Of a stretch of 64,000 nt of DNA, positions 24,812 to 33,655 are shown piece after piece. The notes below the pieces were generated by a model, which was given only the letters and a program-made list of their open reading frames with translations, did not search any database and was not told where the DNA came from. Location of the stretch: positions 9,114 to 73,113 of the forward strand of contig DASZAN010000039.1 in the NCBI GenBank assembly GCA_035945115.1. Direction: 5' to 3'. Positions within the stretch are counted from its first letter, which is position 1. The number at the start of each line of letters is the position of its first letter. Made by a program: the position numbers and the translations under genes. This stretch comes from DAHUYF01 sp035945115. Lineage in GTDB: Bacteria; Pseudomonadota; Alphaproteobacteria; ATCC43930; CGMCC-115725.

Positions 24812-25503
24812 GCGACGCCGCGAATGCGCCGGCCGACGCGGCGCGCGAGGAGTTCTGAGACGACGAGCGCGCCCATGGCGAGCGCCACGGAGAGCGCCGC
24901 TAGCCGCCAAGCGGCCGCCTCGCCGCCCGGCACTTGCGTCAAGGCGTAAAGCGCGAGCGGCAGCGTGCGCGTCTCGCCGGGAATGTTGGAGACGAAGGTG
25001 ATGGTGGCGCCGAACTCGCTGATGCTGCGGGCGAAGGCAAGGATGGTCCCGGTAAGGATGCCCGGTCCCATCAGCGGCAGGGTGACGGTCAGGAACACAC
25101 GCGAGCGCCCCGCGCCCAAGGTGCGCGCCGCCTCCTCGAGGCGGCGGTCGACGAGCTCGAGCGCCAGCCGCATGGCGCGCACCATCAGCGGAAATCCCAT
25201 CACCGCCGAGGCGAGCGCCGCACCCTTCCAATTGAAGGCAAAGGTGATCCCGAGCGTGTCGTAAAGCCAAGCGCCGACCGGCCCCTTGCGGCCGAAGAGC
25301 ACGAGAAGCGCGAAACCGACCACCACCGGCGGCAGCACCAGCGGGAGATGGACGATGCCATCGAGCAAGAGCTTGCCGGGGAAATGGCGCCGCGCCAGGA
25401 GCCAGGCGATCGCCAGACCGAACGGCAGGCTCGCCGCGACGCTGAGCAGCCCCACCTCAAGGCTGAGGCGCAGGGCTTCGACTTCGAGCGGCGTCAGAGC
25501 CAC
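24808..25503 (-). CDS. modB: Molybdate ABC transporter permease
   Basis: A 231-aa permease with five to six helices and the EAA-loop EEAARTLGAGRSRVFLTVTLPLMGPGIL. GTG 25503 is preferred as start because GAGGAAGC precedes it and it gives the usual VALTPLEVEALRLSLEVG beginning; the longer upstream frame runs through a repeated hairpin element and is not real. It couples to modC through a 4-bp overlap. No modA lies upstream in this operon. Confidence 0.9.
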   Translation of the reverse strand: MALTPLEVEALRLSLEVGLLSVAASLPFGLAIAWLLARRHFPGKLLLDGIVHLPLVLPPVVVGFALLVLFGRKGPVGAWLYDTLGITFAFNWKGAALASAVMGFPLMVRAMRLALELVDRRLEEAARTLGAGRSRVFLTVTLPLMGPGILTGTILAFARSISEFGATITFVSNIPGETRTLPLALYALTQVPGGEAAAWRLAALSVALAMGALVVSELLARRVGRRIRGVA

Positions 25504-25524
25504 GCTTCCTCGGTAAACACACGC

Positions 25525-25658
25525 CCCTCCCCCCGTGAGGGGGAGGGTAGGGAGGGGGGTGGCCCCACACTCGCTATTGTCGTCGCGCATCGTGCGCGTC
25601 CCCCCTTCCGTCCGAGGCCTTTTCGGCCTCGGACACCTTCCCCCTGAAGAGGGGAAGG
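25525..25658. repeat. Cluster of three intergenic palindromes
   Basis: Three hairpins in 134 bp upstream of modB: CCCTCCCCC/GGGGGAGGG (25525-25533 with 25539-25547), TCCGAGGCC/GGCCTCGGA (25611-25619 with 25625-25633) and CCTTCCCC/GGGGAAGG (25636-25643 with 25651-25658). Translations of such DNA give the SPLQGEG and SPSRGEG peptides often seen in false ORFs over dispersed bacterial palindromes. It looks like a BIME-type intergenic mosaic; it may also attenuate transcription from metC into modB. Confidence 0.65.
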
Positions 25659-25697
25659 GCGGGTTAGCGCACGATCGTCAGAAAACTTCGCCATCGC

Positions 25698-26882
25698 TTA
25701 CCGCGCCGCTGCGTTGAGCCGCTCGAAGCCGCGCTCGAGATCGGCGATGAGGTCGTCGATATCCTCCAAGCCCGCATGGATGCGGAGGACCGGCCCCTCG
25801 GTCCATGGCACCGCCGTTCTAAGCCGCTCCGGATGGGCCGGCAGCATCAGGCTCTCGAAACCGCCCCAACTGGCGCCGAGGCCGAAGAGCTCCATGCCGT
25901 CCACCAGGGCCGCCACCGCGTGATCGCTGATGTCCTTGCGGAAGACGATGCTGAAAAGGCCGCTCGCGCCGGAGAAATCGCGCTTCCAGAGCGCGTGCCC
26001 CGGATGGCTCGGCAGTCCCGGATGAAGGACGCGCGCGACTTCCGGCCGGCGCTCGAGCCAACGCGCGAGCGCGAGCGCCTGTGCCTCGTGCTGACGCAAT
26101 CTGACGCCCGCGGTGCGCAGGCCGCGGAGCGCCAGGTAGCAATCATCGGGGGCGGCGTGATTGCCGAGCAGCGTCGCCATCTCGCGCACGGGCATGAAGC
26201 TTTGCTCGGTGCAGACGGCGACCCCCATCATCACGTCGGAATGGCCGACGATGTACTTGGTGGCGGCGATGATCTCGACATCGACGCCGAATGCGAGCGG
26301 TTTCAAGAACAGGGGCGCCGCCCAGGTGTTATCGCAAAGCGTGACGAGCCCACGCGACTTGGCAAGCGCGACAAGCGCGGGAATGTCCTGAACTTCGAAC
26401 GTGAGGGAGCCCGGGCTTTCGAGATAGAGCGCGCGCGTGTTGTCGCGGATGAGGCCGGCGACATCGCGACCGAGGGTCGGATCATAAAAGGCGGCGTCGA
26501 CGCCGAAGCGCTGCAGCATGCTGCGGGCAAACAGTCGGACCGGCCCATAGACGGAATCGGGGATGAGCACATGGTCGCCGGCTTTGGTGAAAGCGAGCAG
26601 CCCCGCATAGCAAGCGGCGGCGCCCGAGCAGAAGGCGATGGCGCGATAACCGCCGGAGACAGCCGCCACGGCCTCTTCGAAGGCCATCTGGGTCGGCGTG
26701 CCGATGCGGCCATAGGTCACTTGGTTGTAGCGGTTGCGCTGACCCGCCTCGTAGGCGGCGACGCTCGGCCAGAGAATGGTCGAGGCGTGATAGACGGGGG
26801 GATTGACCACACCCGCCTGCCGTTCCGGCGCGCGGCCCGCGTGCGTGAGGAGCGTGTCCGGCTTTTTCGATTTGCTGCGCAT
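25698..26882 (-). CDS. metC: Cystathionine beta-lyase
   Basis: A 394-aa PLP enzyme of Cys/Met metabolism. Landmarks are NPPVYHASTILWPS, YGRIGTPTQMAFEEA, AFCSGAAACYAGLLAF, the lysine motif AATKYIVGHSDVMMG (Lys near 212), and SWGGFESLMLPAHPER, which favours the beta-lyase (MetC) subgroup: L-cystathionine to homocysteine, pyruvate and ammonia. Start ATG 26882 gives the usual family length; upstream in-frame ATGs add 9-23 non-conserved residues. It is divergent from aapJ. Confidence 0.86.
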   Translation of the reverse strand: MRSKSKKPDTLLTHAGRAPERQAGVVNPPVYHASTILWPSVAAYEAGQRNRYNQVTYGRIGTPTQMAFEEAVAAVSGGYRAIAFCSGAAACYAGLLAFTKAGDHVLIPDSVYGPVRLFARSMLQRFGVDAAFYDPTLGRDVAGLIRDNTRALYLESPGSLTFEVQDIPALVALAKSRGLVTLCDNTWAAPLFLKPLAFGVDVEIIAATKYIVGHSDVMMGVAVCTEQSFMPVREMATLLGNHAAPDDCYLALRGLRTAGVRLRQHEAQALALARWLERRPEVARVLHPGLPSHPGHALWKRDFSGASGLFSIVFRKDISDHAVAALVDGMELFGLGASWGGFESLMLPAHPERLRTAVPWTEGPVLRIHAGLEDIDDLIADLERGFERLNAAAR

Positions 26883-27110
26883 CACCTGTCGCTTGGCGGA
26901 GTTGCGATGGACGGCATCTTGCATCGCCAGCCGCATTGGCGAAAGCCGCATTTCGCCTGCTCGACAAGGGCGCGCGGCGGCTTCATACCAGAGCGTACGT
27001 TGCTCGGCCGGAAGACACCGTGTTAGCGTCCGCCTTGGCCGCCGCCCGAAACATCGCCGTTTCTGACGGCAAATTAAGTTGATAAATCAAATCTCTCAGG
27101 GAGTATCTCG

Positions 27111-28145
27111 ATGAGAATTCTGAAGTCGATCGGCCGCTCTCTCGCAGTGGGCGCTTGCGCCTGGGCCGCGCTCGCAGTCGCGGCCGAAGCGGGGCCGACG
27201 CTCGACGGCGTCAAGAACCGCGGCACGCTCGTGTGCGGCGTGAACACGGGACTTGCGGGCTTCGCGTTGCCTGATCGCGAGGGCAACTTCAAGGGTCTCG
27301 ACGCCGATACCTGCCGGGCCATTGCCGTCGCCGTGCTGGGAGATGCGAAGAAGGTCAAGTTCGTGCCAACCACGGCGCAACAGCGCTTTACCGCCCTGCA
27401 GACGGGCGAGATCGACGTGCTCGTGCGCAACACCACCTGGACGCTGATACGCGACACCGACAACGGCTTCAATTTCGCGTCGCCCAATTACTATGACGGC
27501 CAGGGCTTCATGGTGCCGAAGAAGCTCGGCGTCAAAACTGCGAAAGAGCTCGACGGCGCCACCATCTGTGTCCAGCCTGGCACCACCACCGAGCTCAACC
27601 TCGCCGACTACTTCCGCAGCAATAAGATCAATTTCAAGCCGCTGGTGATCGAAAAGCTCGACGAGGTCGAGAACGCCTATTTCGCCGGACGGTGCGACGC
27701 GTATACAACGGACCGCTCGGGACTGGCGGCGACGCGCGCGCAGAAAGCGTCCAATCCCGACGACCACATCATCCTCCCGGACGTGATCTCGAAAGAGCCT
27801 CTGGCGCCCGCGGTTCGCCACGGCGATGACGAGTGGTTCGACATCGTGAAATGGGTGATGTACGGCCTCATCGGCGCCGAGGAGAAGGGGATCACCGCCG
27901 AGAACGTCGATCAGATGCTGAAGAGCGACGATCCCGAGGTGAAGCGCATGCTGGGCGTGAGCGCCGGTCTCGGCAAGGCGCTCCATCTCGACGAGAAATG
28001 GCTCTACAACATCGTCAAGCAGGTCGGCAATTACGGCGAAATCTTCGAGCGCAATGTCGGCAAGGAATCGCCGCTCAAGCTCGAGCGCGGCGTCAATGCG
28101 CTTTGGACCAAGGGCGGGTTGATGTACGCGATGCCGTTTCGCTGA
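27111..28145 (+). CDS. aapJ: General L-amino-acid ABC transporter, periplasmic binding protein
   Basis: A 344-aa exported binding protein (signal peptide 1-25, AAEA-like cleavage). RGTLVCGVNTGLAGFALPD, FKGLDADTCRAIAVAVLGD, ALQTGEIDVLVRNTTWTL and SRGC-like AGRCDAYTTDRSGLAATR are the AapJ/BztA signature segments. It captures a broad range of L-amino acids and delivers them to AapQM. A GGGAG ribosome-binding site precedes ATG 27111. First gene of aapJQMP; 12 bp separate it from aapQ. Confidence 0.95.
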   Translation: MRILKSIGRSLAVGACAWAALAVAAEAGPTLDGVKNRGTLVCGVNTGLAGFALPDREGNFKGLDADTCRAIAVAVLGDAKKVKFVPTTAQQRFTALQTGEIDVLVRNTTWTLIRDTDNGFNFASPNYYDGQGFMVPKKLGVKTAKELDGATICVQPGTTTELNLADYFRSNKINFKPLVIEKLDEVENAYFAGRCDAYTTDRSGLAATRAQKASNPDDHIILPDVISKEPLAPAVRHGDDEWFDIVKWVMYGLIGAEEKGITAENVDQMLKSDDPEVKRMLGVSAGLGKALHLDEKWLYNIVKQVGNYGEIFERNVGKESPLKLERGVNALWTKGGLMYAMPFR

Positions 28146-28157
28146 GCTGCAGCGGCA

Positions 28158-29354
28158 ATGGCGCAAACGGCCGAGCGCTTCTTCGCTCATGACGCACCGC
28201 GCCGGACCGCGCCGTGGCGCAGCGAACGAGTGCGCTCGGTCGTCTTTCAGCTGGCGATCGTCGCGATCGTCGTAGCGATCTTCGCGTTCTTTGCCAGCAA
28301 CGCCGCCGAAAACGTACACCGGCAGGGAATCGCCAGTGGCTTCGGCTTTCTCCAACGCGAAGCCGCCTTCGAGATCGGCAACAAGGTCGTTCCGTTCAAC
28401 CCTGCCAACAGCTACGGCTGGGCGCTACTGGTCGGCTTCGTCAATACGCTCACGGTGTCCGCGGTCGGCATTGTGTTTGCGACCTTGTTGGGCTTCGTCG
28501 TGGGGCTTGCGCGGCTTTCGACGAACTGGCTGGTGAGCCGGCTTGCCCTCTCCTATGTCGAAGCCTTCCGCAACACGCCGCTCATCCTCCAGCTCTTCGT
28601 TTGGTGGGACGTGCTGCGCATCAGCGCGCCGCCCGACCGCGAGGCGTGGCAGCCGCTTCCCGGGGTCTTCATCTCGCTTCGGGGTGTCACGTTTCCCGCG
28701 CCGATTTATCATCCGATCTATCTCTGGGTCGCCATTGCGGCGCTTCTCGGCCTCATCGCAGCAATCGCGCTCGGCGCTTGGGCGCGCCGGCACCGAGAGC
28801 GGACCGGGCGAGGATTGCCGAGCATTTGGATCGGGCTTGGCCTTGTGGTTATTCCACCCGTCATCGTCTTCCTCGCGGGCGGTGCGCCGCTTTCGTTCGA
28901 TGTGCCGCAGCTGTTGCGCTTCGGGTTCCGCGGTGGCGAGAGCGTCACACCGGAATTCGCGGCGTTGGTCTTCGGTCTCGTCGTCTTTGCCGCGGCCTAT
29001 ATCGGCGAGATCGTGCGCAGTGGCATCCAGGCGGTGAGCCGCGGCCAAATTGAAGCGTCACGAGCGCTCGGCCTCTCGCGCGGACAGATGCTGCGCCTCA
29101 TCGTCATTCCCCAAGCGATTCGCATCATCGTGCCGCCGCTCACGAGCGAGTACCTCAATCTGATCAAGAATAGCTCGCTTGCGGTCGCCATCGGCTTCAC
29201 CGATTTCTTGAGCGTCGGCAATACGATTATGAACCAGACCGGCCAGGTGCTCGAAGGGTTCACTCTCATTGCCGTTGGCTACCTGCTCATCAACATACCG
29301 ACCTCGCAATTGATGAATCTCTACAACCGCTACATGGCATTGGTGGAGCGGTGA
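28158..29354 (+). CDS. aapQ: General L-amino-acid ABC transporter permease
   Basis: A 398-aa permease with about eight helices. The large insertion between helices (residues 160-250) is typical of AapQ. The EAA loop is SRGQIEASRALGLSRGQMLRLIVIPQAIRIIVPPL. It forms the membrane channel with AapM. The next gene starts 1 bp after its stop, so translation is coupled. Confidence 0.95.
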   Translation: MAQTAERFFAHDAPRRTAPWRSERVRSVVFQLAIVAIVVAIFAFFASNAAENVHRQGIASGFGFLQREAAFEIGNKVVPFNPANSYGWALLVGFVNTLTVSAVGIVFATLLGFVVGLARLSTNWLVSRLALSYVEAFRNTPLILQLFVWWDVLRISAPPDREAWQPLPGVFISLRGVTFPAPIYHPIYLWVAIAALLGLIAAIALGAWARRHRERTGRGLPSIWIGLGLVVIPPVIVFLAGGAPLSFDVPQLLRFGFRGGESVTPEFAALVFGLVVFAAAYIGEIVRSGIQAVSRGQIEASRALGLSRGQMLRLIVIPQAIRIIVPPLTSEYLNLIKNSSLAVAIGFTDFLSVGNTIMNQTGQVLEGFTLIAVGYLLINIPTSQLMNLYNRYMALVER

Positions 29355-29355
29355 G

Positions 29356-30432
29356 ATGAACGGTGCTGCAACGCAGGCTTTGGGCTTTCAACGCGGCTAT
29401 CGCTGGGCCCGCGCCAACCTCTTCAATTCATGGTTCAACGCGCTCCTCACCGTCGCGATCGTGTTGGCCTGCGTCAGGATCGCGCTGCCAGCGCTCGACT
29501 GGGCGGTGGTGCGCGCTTCGCTCAATGCCCCTAACATCGCGGCCTGCCACGAGCGCGGTGGCGCTTGCTGGGCATTCATCGTCGATTGGTATCGCTTCCT
29601 GCTGTTCGGCCGCTTCCCCTACGAGGAGCAATGGCGTCCCGGCGTGGTCATCGTCATCTTCCTCGCACTGCTGTTGGCGACCTGCGACCGCCGCCTCATG
29701 GGCCGGCCTCTCGCGGCGCTTTGGATCATCGGTCTCGCCGCGGTCGGGGTTTTGATGTGGGGCGGCGTCTTCGGCCTCCCCTATGTCGAGACCGATCTTT
29801 GGAACGGCTTGCCGCTGACGCTGATCCTCGCCGTGGGCAGCATCGCCTTTTCGTTCCCGCTGGCCCTGCTACTGGCGCTTGGCCGCCGCTCGTCGATGCC
29901 GGCGGTGCGCGGGCTCTGCGTCCTCTATATCGAGGTCGTGCGCGGCTTGCCGTTCATCGTCGTCCTCTTCATGGGCGTGCAGATGCTTCCGCTCTTTCTG
30001 CCCCCCAACGTCTTCATCTCGAAGCTGTGGCGTGCCGAGGTCGTCTTCATTCTCTTCATCGCCGCCTATGTCGCCGAAGTGGTGCGGGGCGGGCTGCAGG
30101 CGATTCCACGCGGACAATTCGAGGCGGCGGATGCTCTCGGTCTCGGTTATTGGCGCCAGATGCGCCTCGTCGTCCTGCCGCAGGCGCTCGCCATTTCCAT
30201 ACCGCCGCTGGTCGGCACCTTCATCGGCGCGTTCAAGGACACGGCCTTGGTGACGATCGTCGGATTCTTCGACCTCTTGCAGGACGCCAGCACCGGCATG
30301 AACGATCCGACCTGGCGCGGCGCTTATGTCGAGGCCTATGCCTTCGTCGCGCTCATCTACTTCGTCTTCTGCTATTTCATGTCGCGCTACAGCCGCTATA
30401 TCGAAACGCGCCTCGGCAAAGGGCGCCGATGA
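29356..30432 (+). CDS. aapM: General L-amino-acid ABC transporter permease
   Basis: A 358-aa permease partner of AapQ, with a GLPYVETDLWNGLPLTLILAV segment and EAA loop IPRGQFEAADALGLGYWRQMRLVVLPQALAISIPPL. The family-typical N-terminal extension (residues 1-140) contains extra helices. It sits between aapQ and aapP with only 10 bp to the next start. Confidence 0.95.
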   Translation: MNGAATQALGFQRGYRWARANLFNSWFNALLTVAIVLACVRIALPALDWAVVRASLNAPNIAACHERGGACWAFIVDWYRFLLFGRFPYEEQWRPGVVIVIFLALLLATCDRRLMGRPLAALWIIGLAAVGVLMWGGVFGLPYVETDLWNGLPLTLILAVGSIAFSFPLALLLALGRRSSMPAVRGLCVLYIEVVRGLPFIVVLFMGVQMLPLFLPPNVFISKLWRAEVVFILFIAAYVAEVVRGGLQAIPRGQFEAADALGLGYWRQMRLVVLPQALAISIPPLVGTFIGAFKDTALVTIVGFFDLLQDASTGMNDPTWRGAYVEAYAFVALIYFVFCYFMSRYSRYIETRLGKGRR

Positions 30433-30442
30433 GGGAAAGACC

Positions 30443-31210
30443 ATGAGCGAAGCCCGCACCGCGCCCGAAGAGAGCCGGCCAATGATCGAGATGCGCAACG
30501 TGCAGAAATGGTACGGCGAATTTCACGTGCTGAAGGATGTGAGTCTCTCGGTGCAGCGCGGCGAACGCGTTGTCGTTTGCGGGCCGTCAGGGTCCGGCAA
30601 ATCGACGATGATCCGCTGCATCAATCGTCTGGAGGAGCACCAGCAAGGCCAGATCTTCGTCGACGGCATCGAGCTCACCGACGACATCCGCCACATCGAG
30701 GCGATCCGCCGCGAGGTCGGCATGGTGTTTCAGCAGTTCAACCTCTTCCCCCATCTGACGGTGCTCGACAACCTGACGCTCGCGCCCATCTGGGTGCGCC
30801 GCATGCCGAAGCGCGAGGCGGAGGAGCTCGCGATGCACTATCTCGAGCGCGTCCACATCGCCGAGCAGGCGCGCAAATATCCGGGGCAGCTCTCAGGCGG
30901 CCAGCAGCAGCGCGTCGCCATCGCCCGCTCGCTTTGCATGAAGCCGCAGATCATGCTGTTCGACGAGCCGACCTCGGCGCTCGATCCGGAGATGATCAAG
31001 GAAGTGCTCGACGTCATGGTGGCGCTCGCCGAGGAGGGCATGACCATGGTGGTCGTCACGCACGAAATGGGCTTCGCGCGCCAAGTCGCCAATCAGATGA
31101 TCTTCATGGATCACGGCGAGATCGTGGAGATCGCGCCCCCCGCGACCTTCTTCACCACCCCCAAGAGCGATCGCACCAGGCTCTTCCTCAGCCAGATTCT
31201 CGGCCATTGA
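30443..31210 (+). CDS. aapP: General L-amino-acid ABC transporter ATP-binding protein
   Basis: A 255-aa polar-amino-acid ABC ATPase: Walker A CGPSGSGKST, Q-loop MVFQQFNLFPHLTV, signature LSGGQQQRVAIARSL, Walker B IMLFDEPTSALDPE and H-loop VVTHEMGF. ATG 30443 is chosen since an upstream in-frame ATG would overlap aapM by more than 100 bp; GGGAAAG precedes it. It energises uptake through AapQM and ends the operon. Confidence 0.95.
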   Translation: MSEARTAPEESRPMIEMRNVQKWYGEFHVLKDVSLSVQRGERVVVCGPSGSGKSTMIRCINRLEEHQQGQIFVDGIELTDDIRHIEAIRREVGMVFQQFNLFPHLTVLDNLTLAPIWVRRMPKREAEELAMHYLERVHIAEQARKYPGQLSGGQQQRVAIARSLCMKPQIMLFDEPTSALDPEMIKEVLDVMVALAEEGMTMVVVTHEMGFARQVANQMIFMDHGEIVEIAPPATFFTTPKSDRTRLFLSQILGH

Positions 31211-31254
31211 GGAAAGCGGCAGGCGCTATCGCGCGCGCGCCGCTTGCTCGCGGA

Positions 31255-31413
31255 TTACTCGACGTTCTGGACCTTGTCGGCCGAGCCGCTGATCGCGTGC
31301 CCCGCTGCGGACATGTCCTCGCCGAAACCGCGAGTCGTATTACAGGCGCTCAAGCTTGCGGCCGCGGCCGCGAGCAAGAGCACGGCAAAAAACGACGCGA
31401 AACCTCTGCGCAT
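31255..31413 (-). CDS. Entericidin-like small lipoprotein
   Basis: A 52-aa precursor starting ATG 31413 after GAGGAGAG. A basic N-terminus and hydrophobic helix lead to the lipobox LSAC (Cys near residue 24), followed by a short mature peptide NTTRGFGEDMSAAGHAISGSA. This matches the EcnA/EcnB entericidin family of outer-membrane lipopeptides, linked in enterobacteria to a toxin/antidote locus. It overlaps no other gene and converges with aapP. A second family member lies at 45.6 kb. Confidence 0.85.
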   Translation of the reverse strand: MRRGFASFFAVLLLAAAAASLSACNTTRGFGEDMSAAGHAISGSADKVQNVE

Positions 31414-31481
31414 CGGATTCTCTCCTCTCAACTCGTCAAAGGAACACTCGCGATCGCGTCTGCGTTCCGCGCGGGACTTGC

Positions 31482-32060
31482 TCAGTCCGCTGGCAAAGGC
31501 GGCAGCAGGGGATGGCGAAGGTTGCGCGGCAAGGCGCCGCTGAGGCGCGGATCCGCGAAACGCACGGTCTCGCGGCGGTAGACGCGGAAGCCGGCGCGCT
31601 GGTAGAGGCCGAGGGCACGGGGGTGATCGAAGGTTGAAGTGTGCACCCAGAGCCGCTGCGTCGCTCCGAGCCACGCATTATCGACGGCCGCCTGCAAGAA
31701 ATAGGGACCGAGGCTCTTGCCGATGAAATCGGGGATGAGGCCGAAATAACAAAGCTCGGTCTCGCCGTTCGCCGCGCGTTCGAGTTCGTAGTAGCCCGCC
31801 GGCACGCCCGCGGCATAAAGCACAAAGACCTCAATCTCGGGTCGCGCGAGATGATCGCGAAGCTTGTCGTCGCTCCACAGGCGGCGCAGATACCAAATCC
31901 AGGGTTCGCCGACGGTGTTGTAGAGGTAACGGTAGAAGGAGACGGTGCAGCGCTCGGCGCGGAGCAGCGCGAGCTTGGCCAGCGGCACTGGGCGCGGCGG
32001 CCGCGCCGGCTTCTCCGTCATCTCAAGGTAGGTGATGACGTCGGCGATCGAACCCGCCAC
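31482..32060 (-). CDS. GNAT-family N-acetyltransferase
   Basis: A 192-aa protein with a GNAT core: VFVLYAAGVPAGYYELERA, TELCYFGLIPDFIGKSLGPYFLQAAVDNA (acetyl-CoA pyrophosphate-binding region) and STFDHPRALGLYQRAGFRVYRRE. GTG 32060 is preferred because GAGGG lies 4 nt before it and it avoids overlap with sseA (7 bp apart); an upstream in-frame start would overlap sseA. The acyl acceptor is unknown. Confidence 0.8.
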   Translation of the reverse strand: MAGSIADVITYLEMTEKPARPPRPVPLAKLALLRAERCTVSFYRYLYNTVGEPWIWYLRRLWSDDKLRDHLARPEIEVFVLYAAGVPAGYYELERAANGETELCYFGLIPDFIGKSLGPYFLQAAVDNAWLGATQRLWVHTSTFDHPRALGLYQRAGFRVYRRETVRFADPRLSGALPRNLRHPLLPPLPAD

Positions 32061-32067
32061 GGCACCC

Positions 32068-32928
32068 TCAGCTCTCGCCGGTTTCGACCGGCGTATCGCC
32101 GGACAATCCCCACTCCGACCAGGAGCCGTCATAGACAGCGACGTCGTGCCAGCCGAGGAGATGCAAGCCGAAGGCGAGCGCGCAGGCGGTCACGCCCGAG
32201 CCGCAACTGGTGACGACGGGCTTGCCGGGACGCAACCCGGCCGCCGCGAAGCGAGCCGCCAGCTCCTCAGCCGGCAGCACCGTGCGCGTCTTGGGATCGA
32301 TGAGCCTGTCATAGGGAAGGTTGAGGCTGCCGGGAATGTGACCCGCGCGCAAGCCGGGACGCGGCTCCGGTGCCGTTCCAGCGAATCGCTCGCGCGAGCG
32401 GGCATCGAGCACCTGTTCGCGCCCGGTCTTGAGGTTCTCGAGCAATTGCGGCTTGTCACGCACCATCAGCGTATTGAGGCGGGCAGTGAAATGCCGCTCG
32501 CGTGGCACCGGCACATCGTCGGTGACGGGGCGCCCTTCGGCGCGCCATTTCGGCAAGCCGCCATCGAGAACGGCGACATCGTCGTGACCGAAGATGCGGA
32601 ACATCCACCACGGCCGACCCGCCGAGTTGAGGCCGGTGTGGTCATAGACGATGATCTTGTGGCCGTCGCCGAGACCAAGCTTGCGCATGCGCTGCGCGAA
32701 CTTTTCGGGGCTCGGCAACATGTGCGGGAGGTGGTTACGCTCATCGGCGATGTCGTCGATGTCGAAGAAGACCGCGCCCGGGATGTGCGCCGCGGCATAG
32801 AGCTCGCGCGCGGTCGGCTTGACGCCGGGAAGGGTGAAGCTGCCGTCGACGACGCGCACATCGGGGGCGTCGAGATGACGGGCGAGCCACTCCGTCGACA
32901 CCAGCGCCTCGGGATGGGCGTAAGGCAT
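32068..32928 (-). CDS. sseA: 3-mercaptopyruvate sulfurtransferase
   Basis: A 286-aa tandem-rhodanese protein. Rhodanese 1 contains HIPGAVFFDIDDIADERNHLPHMLP, typical of SseA; rhodanese 2 carries the catalytic loop SCGSGVTA with the persulfide-forming Cys near residue 241. The CGSGVT loop separates mercaptopyruvate sulfurtransferases from thiosulfate sulfurtransferases (CRxGxx). It transfers sulfur from mercaptopyruvate to thiophilic acceptors such as cyanide or thiols, in line with cysK two genes upstream. Confidence 0.92.
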   Translation of the reverse strand: MPYAHPEALVSTEWLARHLDAPDVRVVDGSFTLPGVKPTARELYAAAHIPGAVFFDIDDIADERNHLPHMLPSPEKFAQRMRKLGLGDGHKIIVYDHTGLNSAGRPWWMFRIFGHDDVAVLDGGLPKWRAEGRPVTDDVPVPRERHFTARLNTLMVRDKPQLLENLKTGREQVLDARSRERFAGTAPEPRPGLRAGHIPGSLNLPYDRLIDPKTRTVLPAEELAARFAAAGLRPGKPVVTSCGSGVTACALAFGLHLLGWHDVAVYDGSWSEWGLSGDTPVETGES

Positions 32929-32944
32929 GGCGCGTTTCCTCCGA

Positions 32945-33655
32945 TCAGCCGGCGAAGGCGATGACGACGCGCCGGTTCTGTCGGCCCTTGCTTTCGATTT
33001 TCGTCACCTCGACCCGGCCGATCTCGGTGGTGCGGCGCACATGGGTCCCGCCGCAGGGCTGGAGGTCAATGCCGGGAATCTCAAGGAGCCGCACGCGTCC
33101 CTGTCCCATCGGCGGCTTGACCGACATGGTGCGGACGAGTTCGGGACGCGTCGCCAGCTCCTCGTCGCTGATCCAGCCGGGAGTGACGGGATGGTCGCCC
33201 GCAATGAGCTCGTTGAGCCGCGCAGTGATCGCGTCCTTCTCGAGCGCGCCACCCGGCACGTCGAAATCGAGACGACCCTTGCCATCGGCGATTTGCCCGC
33301 CAGTGACCGCGCCGCTCACCACCGCCGAGAGGAGATGAAGGCAGGTATGCATGCGCATGAGACGATGGCGGCGGCCCCAATCGATCTCGGCCCGTACGAG
33401 ATCGCCGGGCGAGGGGAGGGGCGCGCCGGCGGTGGCGATGTGCACGACATCCTCGGCTGTCTCACCTTTGCGCGTGTCGGTGATGGCGACGATGCGGCCA
33501 TCGGCGAGTGTGAGCATGCCGCTGTCGCCGGGCTGACCGCCCCCTTGCGGATAAAAGATGGTGCGGTCGAGGCGAATGCCGGCGGCATCGACGGCGACAA
33601 CGCGCGCCTCGCAGCTTCTTAGATAGGCATCGTCGCGAAAGAGTAGATCGGTCAT
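32945..33655 (-). CDS. Alanyl-tRNA editing protein (AlaX type)
   Basis: A 236-aa free-standing AlaRS editing domain. The zinc site is formed by HTCLH (residues 103-107) and CGGTHVR (about 200-206). The N-terminal beta domain carries IFYPQGGGQPGDSG, typical of AlaX and AlaRS. It hydrolyses Ser-tRNA-Ala (or Gly-tRNA-Ala) in trans, preventing mistranslation. Its start overlaps the cysK stop by 4 bp. Confidence 0.92.
   Translation of the reverse strand: MTDLLFRDDAYLRSCEARVVAVDAAGIRLDRTIFYPQGGGQPGDSGMLTLADGRIVAITDTRKGETAEDVVHIATAGAPLPSPGDLVRAEIDWGRRHRLMRMHTCLHLLSAVVSGAVTGGQIADGKGRLDFDVPGGALEKDAITARLNELIAGDHPVTPGWISDEELATRPELVRTMSVKPPMGQGRVRLLEIPGIDLQPCGGTHVRRTTEIGRVEVTKIESKGRQNRRVVIAFAG

Noticed and set aside
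25494..25694. 66-codon frame with SPLQGEG-type peptides
   Set aside because: The peptide is the translation of the palindromic repeat cluster, a known source of false gene calls.
26883..27110. Possible SAM riboswitch between metC and aapJ
   Set aside because: Checked for SAM-II-like CAGCCACGT and AGTCGCTAAA elements upstream of metC; the required pairing is not present.
31255..31674. Long 139-codon version of the entericidin gene
   Set aside because: The N-terminal 87 residues run antisense to the GNAT gene and lack signal features; ATG 31413 gives a standard entericidin.
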